DNA of 64,000 bases, from contig JAAVVG010000043.1 in the NCBI GenBank assembly GCA_012976225.1, positions 1 to 64,000 on the forward strand, read 5' to 3'. The position numbers and the translations under genes are program-made. The stretch comes from Golubevia sp. BC0850 (taxonomy: Eukaryota > Basidiomycota > Exobasidiomycetes > Golubeviales > Golubeviaceae). The first letter of the stretch is position 1, and every line of letters begins with the position of its first letter. The notes under the pieces were generated by a model. The model worked only from the letters and a program-made list of their open reading frames with translations. It did no database searches and was not told the origin of the DNA. Positions 57,245 to 64,000 of the stretch are shown one piece after another.

Positions 57245-59982
57245 ATGTCCTCTTCCAACCCACCAGATTCGACTCCAACCATTTCACCTTCGCTACCACC
57301 ACGAGATGAAACTTCCAACAGTCAAAGTCAAGAAGACTTAGATTCCTTAAGAGCAGAATATTCACAATTAGGTGTTTCACCAAGGTTACCAAACATTCCT
57401 TTGAGAGGTCTAGCTTCACCCACTTCACTTCCCTCCACTTCAACTCCTTTACCTGATCCTGAAAATGAAGATTTAACTTTAGGTTCATCTGCAACTTCTC
57501 CTCAACAAAATTTGAGACCAACACTTGCAGGTAGAACAGCAAGTGGAAGTCAGAATTCTTCAAATAGAGTTAGCATGACTGACTCTGAGTTGGGTCAAGC
57601 AGTTCAAGATGAACAAATGGATTTGGATACTTTACCTATATCTGATGAGCAGAAAGCTAGAATCATCGCTAGGCAGTTAGTGTCACAAATAGCCAGTACT
57701 ATCCATCAGAGCGACCATTCCAACTCTCCTGCCCCTCCTGACCCTGACCCATCTCTAACCTTCAACTCCTCCACTATCTCCTCAGTCTAGCCCAACCAAA
57801 TGCCTCAGGAATTTCACTTCCAGATTCAAAACCAAGTTCTTTAGCTCCAATTTCTCGTACTTCAACTCAAGATCCCTCCACTCCTAACAACCTTGATTCT
57901 TCAAGGTCTTCTTCTATTCACGATGCTTCAGACATGGAAGAATTAGATGATGATGTGAATCCACATGAATATTTAGGTCCACATCAAATGCAGGGAGGTG
58001 CCATCACTGACGATGTTTATAGATGGGCTCACAATAATAAGAGGAAGATGTATAAAAGATCTAGGTCTGAAAGTTTACATTTACCTAGTACCAGTCATAT
58101 TGATCCTAGTTTGGATACTAGAGCTATTAGAGAACCGGGAGGATTTCGGTGAGTCAAGGAAGTTGAGGGAATTGAAGGGGAGAGGGATTTAGTAGGCATA
58201 TATAGTCGATCAAAGAGAATGGCTTCGGCGCACCTATCCGATACCATTTCTGTCCCATAGCATCGCACTGACCTAACTTTCATCTTCATTCATTGAATCT
58301 GTCTAGTCGATTCTTCGTCATCAACCAAGCGGCGGAAGAAGGAAGACCTAAGCCTCGTGCTCTTCGTAGTTTCATTGATTTCTTGAGTCGTAAGTCTTCG
58401 ATATGAGAATTGGAAGTTCCAAGATCTGTTGTTGATCATTTCTCTTCTATCCTCTTCTACAGTATACGGACACTTCGCTGGAGAGTATCTCGAAGATGAG
58501 GACGATGAAGAAGATGAAGATGATGAAGAGGAAGCCATCGAAGGATCCCACGCTGGAGCAGGTTCTGAAGGAAGAGGTTCAACTGAACAATCTTCACTTC
58601 TACGTAAAAGACCAGGAGGAAGATTAGGAACTAGAATGGATTCTCAAACTGCTTCTAGAATTCGTAAAGCCTCAAGCAACAAACCTAGAGGAGAAGCTTC
58701 AGTAACAGAAGCAGTTATGATGCTTCTAAAATCTTTTGTTGGAACTGGAATTCTGTTTTTAGGAAAAGCTTTCTTTAATGGAGGTTTAGTCTTTTCAACA
58801 ATCTTCTTATGTTTAGTTGCTTTAATTTCTTTAGCTTCTTTCTTACTTTTAGTCAAGACGAATTTAAAAGTAACTGGGTCTTTTGGAGAAATGGGAGGAA
58901 CTCTTTATGGAAATCAAATGAGATTATGGATTTTATTGAGTATAGTATTTTCTCAATTAGGTTTCGTTGCAGCCTACACAGTTTTCGTTGCTCAAAACCT
59001 TCAAGCATTTATTTTAGGTGTTACAGAATGTAAACATATGGTTCCAATTTCTTATTTAATAGGTTTACAAGCTTTGATTTTCATTCCATTATCTTTAGTT
59101 AGAAAGATAGCAAAATTATCTTCAACAGCTTTAATTGCAGATGCTTTCATTCTTTTCGGTATTGTTTATCTTTTTCAATTTGAAATCTCAACAGTTTTAA
59201 ACAAAGGTTTATCAGATGTTGTTTATTTCAATAAACAATCTTTCCCACTTTTCATTGGAACTGCAGTTTTCACTTTTGAAGGAATTGGATTAATCATTCC
59301 AATTACTGAAAGTATGTCTCAACCTGAAAGGTTTCCAAAAGCTTTATCGGGTGTCATGATTGGTGTCATGTTACTCTTCGCAACTTCTGGTGCTCTTTCT
59401 TATTCTGCTTTTGGTTCAAAAGTTCAAACTGTTGTCATCAATAATTTACCTCAAAACTCAAAATTCGTTCAAGCTATGCAATTCCTCTATAGTTTGGCCA
59501 TTCTTTTGAGTACACCTCTACAACTATTCCCAGCTCTCAGCATCCTAGAGAGAGGAGTTTTCACAACCAAAAGTGGAAAGTACGAGTAAGTGATCTCCCT
59601 CTCCCTTCTTCCCTCCCCTCCCCGCTCCCACTAACTCAACTTCCCCTGCTCTTCTCCCAGTTGGAAAATCAAAACCTTCAAGAACCTCTTCCGATGTTCC
59701 ATCGTTTTACTCTCAGCACTTTTCGCATATCTAGGATCTTCTTCACTAGACGTCTTCGTTTCCTTCATTGGATCAATCGCTTGCGTTCCTCTATGCTTCA
59801 TTTACCCTCCTCTACTTCATCTTAAAGCTTGCGCAACTAAGACTAGAACCAGAGTACTAGATTACGCTTTATTGAGTTTTGGTATCGTTTGCATCGTTTT
59901 CTGTGGAAGCCAGACTATCAAGGAATTGATGAATCCTGGAAGTCCTCCTGATGCACCTATTTGCATTCCTCCAAAACATTAA
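57245..59982 (+). CDS. Vacuolar amino-acid transporter, Avt3/Avt4 type
   Basis: Exons join(57245..57675,57786..58148,58307..58389,58463..59585,59661..59982), 773 aa. AAAP-family carrier expected to export neutral amino acids from the vacuole, as Avt3/Avt4. A long Ser/Pro-rich cytosolic N-terminus (about 320 residues, with VNPHEYLGPHQMQGGAITDD and the acidic EYLEDEDDEEDEDDEEE stretch) precedes about 11 membrane segments, starting at EAVMMLLKSFVGTGILFLGK. Other landmarks are GFVAAYTVFVAQNLQAFILG, TFEGIGLIIPITESM and the last helix LLSFGIVCIVFCGSQT. The first junction uses a GTTAGT donor at 57676, chosen because it alone restores the frame; it is the weakest splice call. Codon use in the transporter core is markedly AT-rich compared with its neighbours. 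Confidence 0.88.
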
Positions 59983-60837
59983 GAGATTAAGAAGATGCTT
60001 GAGAGATATGGGTTTTAAATCCCGAGAGGTCCTCAAAGACTGGGTTACAAATTCTTCCTGATGTTGCAAGGTTTTTGGTTTCTTCTCTTTTAGGGCTGTA
60101 AATGTTCTTTTTCTTTTCTTCAATTCAAACATTAAAAAGCTTTTCCTTGATTTCTTCGACTCTTTCACACTTTCTTCCAATCTGTTAAAATTGCTCTCTT
60201 TCTAAAGTCTTATCTCAATCTCATGCCTGCCTACACTTCTACATAGCTTTCTAAAACGCCCGATTGCCGTCAATCCTCTTTCCCTCCCGTCCCCTCCCGG
60301 TTATCGTCATTCCTCTGTCGCTGCTGCCCCTTTGTCTATCCTTTCTCACATACATAAATTCTAAGCCTGCTGTCATCCTTTCTTTGAAGCCTCGTTCGAT
60401 CGTCATCTCTACCCCTGTGGAAAGAGGGTGGTTGAGAAACATCTCGAGTCGACGATGGAGAACAGACGACAGTTTCGAGTCTCACAATGCTTTGGAGATT
60501 TTTGAGTAGAAGGAGAAGGCCAGGGAGGGGGAAGAGAAGAAACCGTGAAGCGGTGAAGGGTCTTTCGTACATAAAGACTTTCGAAGTGGTGGCGATTATT
60601 CCACAGGCACAGACCTCGGCATTGACTCGTCCCCTGGCGGAGAGGAGCATGTTTGCCTCTGCAATTTGGGAACCCTCTTCTCTTTTCTCTTCTTCATCAC
60701 CTTTTCCCTTTTTTCTTCCTCTTCACTTTTCTTGCTAACGTCTCAAGTCCGTTATTGCTCTTTTGCCTTTTAAATCAGATCTTCAAATCCAACTTCCACT
60801 CTCTTTAGACCAACAAACCTAAATCAACACCATCAAG
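59983..60837. promoter_or_regulatory. Transporter 3' flank and promoter of secreted glycoprotein gene
   Basis: No gene is supported. The last 100 bp (pyrimidine tracts, then caacaccatcaag before the ATG) look like the leader of a strongly expressed gene. Confidence 0.4.
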
Positions 60838-62794
60838 ATGAAGTTCCTATCTGTCCTTTACCTCGCAGCTACTGCTTTGCCTCTACTTGTCAAGGCTGAT
60901 TACCAATGGGAAGACATTCCGTTCGTATCTACAGTTCATTTCTAGGCACTTCGTTGGAGGGGAGGAAGGAGAGCGAGACTCCAGCATTTTGTCCTATCCT
61001 ATCAAAACACAGAGCTAATCTCCTTTCTATCCCCACCTCTCCTCTTGATGCTTTGTCCACTTCTTCAATATCTTCAAACAGAAACCTTCCAGCCAAGACT
61101 GACCCTGTAAGTGTGATGTGGTTTGGTAGGAAGTGGTGTTGGGTGTGGAAAGGGTTCCCTCTATCGTAACTTTGTTCTCACCACAATTTACTTCCTTCCC
61201 TCTTGGCCCTCTTTCTCTCTCTTGCTACCACAGGAACATGGTCAATTCGGATACAACGATTGTCAAAAGCGTTACGGTGAGTCATGGTTGTAGATGTTAG
61301 GGGCTCTCACTTTCTCCCACCATGCGGTCTTTGCTTACGCTCCTCTCTTCCTTCCCCCTCGCTTTCTCGTCTTCTCACAGGTGCCTCCTCGTAAGTTGTC
61401 GAATACATAGTAGGAATTGTTCTCATGCGCGCGGGAAGAGGGGATGGGTGCCGCGAGATATCAGAAGTGGCGAAAGGTTCTGAGTCGTGGTTGATTTTTC
61501 AACTCGTCCATGCCTTGGTTCTAGAAGCCTGACCTTTTGACTTCCTTTTCTAATGATTCCTTGATTTCCGTTCCTCTATTAGTACCAAGGGACACTGTCA
61601 AAACGGTGAGCGATAACGCGTGGAAATCCAACCGACTACCAGCTTGTTAACCCTTGCCTCCCAACTTGCCTTCATCTCTTCTCGTACCCAGTCTACCTTA
61701 ATTCTATCCACGATTTCTGTCGTGAGTTTTCATTAAGGACTGTTGGTGAAGCTGTCTCAGTCTCTTCGGATTTGAGCTGATCCATCCCGCCTTCCACTTC
61801 TCTCTCCCATCCTCTCTCCCTTCCTCTCTCCAATAGTTTGGGCTCCTCACAAGACTGACAAGATCGGTAACTCCGAAGCCAGAACCATCTCCTACTGTAT
61901 GAAGTCCGGATACGGAACCAGATTGATTCCAGATGGAACCATCACTGGAGCTCATTTCCTAAAGACTCCTTCTTACGTCCAAGTCACCGGAAGAGGTCAC
62001 CTCAAGAACATCAACATCGAAGTTGGTGACCAAGGAGGAGAGCTAGATCCTCACGGAGCCAACGGATCTGGTAACCCAGTCGGAGGTCTCGTATACACCA
62101 GAGCTTACACTGGAGAGTACGAGCGTATCTACCAATGGAACAACTTCATGTCTTACAACGAATTCTGCTTCAGAGGATGCAGAAGAGATACTCCAAACGA
62201 CTCTGAATGGTGGTGAGTAGGCCGAGAGGAGCCTCTTCGATTTTTCTGCTTTCTTTTTCTCCACCCTAGCTAAGCCACTGCCTCTCCTTAATCACTCTAT
62301 TCCAGCCCACACATTTACGATGGTGAGTTTTGACAGCGTTCATTATGGACGAGAGAAGAGAAAGCGACGAGTGACTAGCGAGCTGACCCCACTTCCCTCT
62401 CCTTCAACTCTCCTTCAGTCATGGGATGCATGTGGAACCAGCCAGCTAACTACGATCACGGTTTCGAACAATGTGAAGGAACTGAAGGAGAATGGCCAGG
62501 GTGAGTATTTCGAATAGCAGAAAGTCAAGCTTCTCAGACTCTGACCTCTCTTCATCCCCTCTTCAGTGTCTACTCTGGGTCGACTTGGTACCAAGGACAG
62601 AACCCAACTCCTCCGTAAGTTTCGGAAATTAGAGCAAGCATTTTTTAAGGGAGCGAGGAACCTTGTCGCTCATTTCGTCTCTCTTCTCTTCCCCCATCGC
62701 CCACTACAGTGCCCAAACCGCCGGAAAGTCCTCCAAGTGCAAGTCTCACGCAACAATTGCAACTGGAAAGGCGATCAAGGTCCCAGGAAAATAG
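60838..62794 (+). CDS. Secreted macrofage-activating-glycoprotein-like protein
   Basis: Eleven exons, join(60838..60920,61082..61106,61234..61276,61381..61390,61583..61605,61692..61721,61837..62212,62306..62322,62419..62500,62567..62614,62710..62794), 273 aa, phases close. Signal peptide MKFLSVLYLAATALPLLVKA, then a Cys-rich extracellular domain: GQFGYNDCQKRYG, KGHCQN, a core TGAHFLKTPSYVQVTGRGHL, GGELDPHGANGSGNPVGGLV, WNNFMSYNEFCFRGC, CPHIYDVMGCMWNQPANYD and YSGSTWYQGQNPTPP. This matches the family annotated in basidiomycetes as macrofage activating glycoprotein; its molecular role is not established. Most exons are under 50 nt, with one of 10 nt and one of 17 nt. The short tail ends KAIKVPGK without a GPI signal, so the protein is probably released or wall-bound. 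Confidence 0.85.
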
Positions 62795-63455
62795 ATGGAT
62801 CGTCATCTTGAAGTCGTCGTTCGAGGTGACTAGAGCGCTCATCGGCTCTGGTCGACATTTCCTCGCGTTCTTCGACTTCCTTCAAGCGATTCACTCTCAC
62901 TAGACTCCTTTCCAATTGCCAATCTCTTAGCTTTGCTTCTCCAGACATGCTCCATGCCCACTTTAACTATGATCCAGTTCTCTCTGCCCCTCTTCTTTCA
63001 AACTAAGCATTTTGTTCTTTCCTTTTGGGCATCTCGCTTACGGACTTTTCTCTCTCTCTAAAAGCGATCCTTTTATTTCTCCCTTTTACACTCCCACCAA
63101 ACAAATATCACTGTCTTTTCCACATTTTACGTCAGAAGATTTCAACATGAGTGGTAGTGTCTGACGAGTTTGCTCAGTCTAGCTCTGAGAATTTAGAAGA
63201 GAACAAGTCGCAAGAAGAGAGATCTATCTCCAAAGTCGCTCTACAATCTAGATGTTTATCTTCTTCTCAGTCAATCCAGTCCTTCATCTCATGCGAGCCT
63301 CAGGATCAAATCGGTACATTTCAGTCCCAGGTTCCAATCTTACGCGTCCCGATCCAGGAAGTCGAGAAGTGGAGAAAAACAATGTCATTGAAGGTATATC
63401 AAACAGAAACAACAGAAAAGCGCTTCAAAAAAAACACCAGAGCAAACACAGTCTC
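62795..63455. other. Convergent 3' region
   Basis: 3' flanks of the secreted glycoprotein gene (+) and the partial gene on -. Pyrimidine-rich; no other feature supported. Confidence 0.4.
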
Positions 63456-64000
63456 TCAGATCTCCCCCTCAACCTTCTCCCAATCGTCTTTCTCCTCGCT
63501 CGACCTTCTCTCCCTCTCCTTGACCTTTCTACCCTTCGGAAGCAAAAGCTTAGCCTTATCACCATCACCATCCATTCCCTTGAAAGGAACCAACTGTCCA
63601 TCTTTTGCCTCTCTCCAAACTCTTTTCGCAACTTCCTCACATCTCTCAACGACTTCTCTAGCCAAGTCCAAGACGTGACTTCTGCCCTCTCCTTCCACCT
63701 CTTTTGAGCCAGTCATGTTGATCGACTTCTTATCCCAACCATCGAGTCTTCCAGTCGAAACGTATTCCCTTCCTAGAACATCACAACAAGATCCGTACCG
63801 AATTTCTGGATCTAAACTTTGAAGTGGAGCCAGAGATACGTGAGAAGCTGCTACTCCTCCTTTGAAAGCTTCTATCGGATGGTTTGGAGAGAACGTCCAA
63901 CGGGCCTGGGAATCAGAAGGGAGAGAAAGCTGAAATTGAGTGCCGCTCTACAACATCGGAAGAGACTCAAAAGCTTCAACTCACAATGTAAAATGCCAAT
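63456..64000 (-). CDS. 3' end of an unrecognised gene (cut by window edge)
   Basis: Last exon 63456-63905 (150 codons with stop), preceded by a 79-nt intron and an exon that starts before the window edge (63985 onward). The encoded C-terminus begins ARWTFSPNHPIEAFKGGVAA and continues SLDPEIRYGSCCDVLGREYV, STGRLDGWDKKSINMTG, a helix LDLAREVVERCEEVAKRVW and a charged Lys/Glu tail. The first part looks like a conserved enzyme core, with Cys-Cys and STGRLDGWD as possible signature residues. I do not recognise the family and make no functional claim. Confidence 0.7.

Overview
The window reads as an intron-dense, gene-dense nuclear segment of a basidiomycete fungus. Nearly every gene is cut by short introns with GTGAGT-type donors. 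Highly conserved eukaryotic proteins (ribosomal eL13, Pol delta subunit 3, Rdh54/RAD54B, Ubc8, Ctu1, Rai1) sit beside proteins typical of Basidiomycota (an A-T-R adenylate-forming reductase and a secreted macrofage-activating-glycoprotein-like protein). I cannot fix the class from this sequence. Gene models were spliced by eye and checked for reading phase; totals that close to whole codons are given per gene.

Layout. 0.8-7.1 kb: pol32/cdc27 and an Opy2-type membrane anchor, both on +. 7.8-9.3 kb and 23.8-25.2 kb: two arms of a 1.45 kb inverted repeat that bracket byr4/bfa1 (-), rpl13 (+) and rdh54 (-). 25.7-31.0 kb: ubc8 (+), ctu1/ncs6 (-) and, from a shared promoter, an acyl-thioesterase-like protein (+) without the usual catalytic Ser and His. 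31.3-41.7 kb: an all-minus block with an orphan seven-helix membrane protein, then a 1080-residue adenylation-thiolation-reductase enzyme flanked on both sides by small secreted paralogues with matching core promoters. 42.1-64 kb: rai1/DXO (+, with a large CCTTT satellite in an intron), a doubtful small gene, asa1 (-), a RasGAP (+), an M16 metalloprotease (-) diverging from an AVT-type amino-acid transporter (+), a secreted glycoprotein made of 11 small exons (+), and the 3' end of an unrecognised gene (-).

Functional links. Several genes are housekeeping and share no evident pathway. Byr4, RasGAP, Opy2 and the seven-helix protein are signalling components, but nothing shows that they are co-regulated. 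The best candidate for a local functional unit is the reductase with its two small secreted companions. The best candidate for genome dynamics is the inverted repeat: its arms look identical in the centre and diverge toward the ends, as expected of ongoing gene conversion, and they could invert the 14.5 kb between them.

No tRNA, rRNA, CRISPR, virus-like element or intact transposon was recognised.
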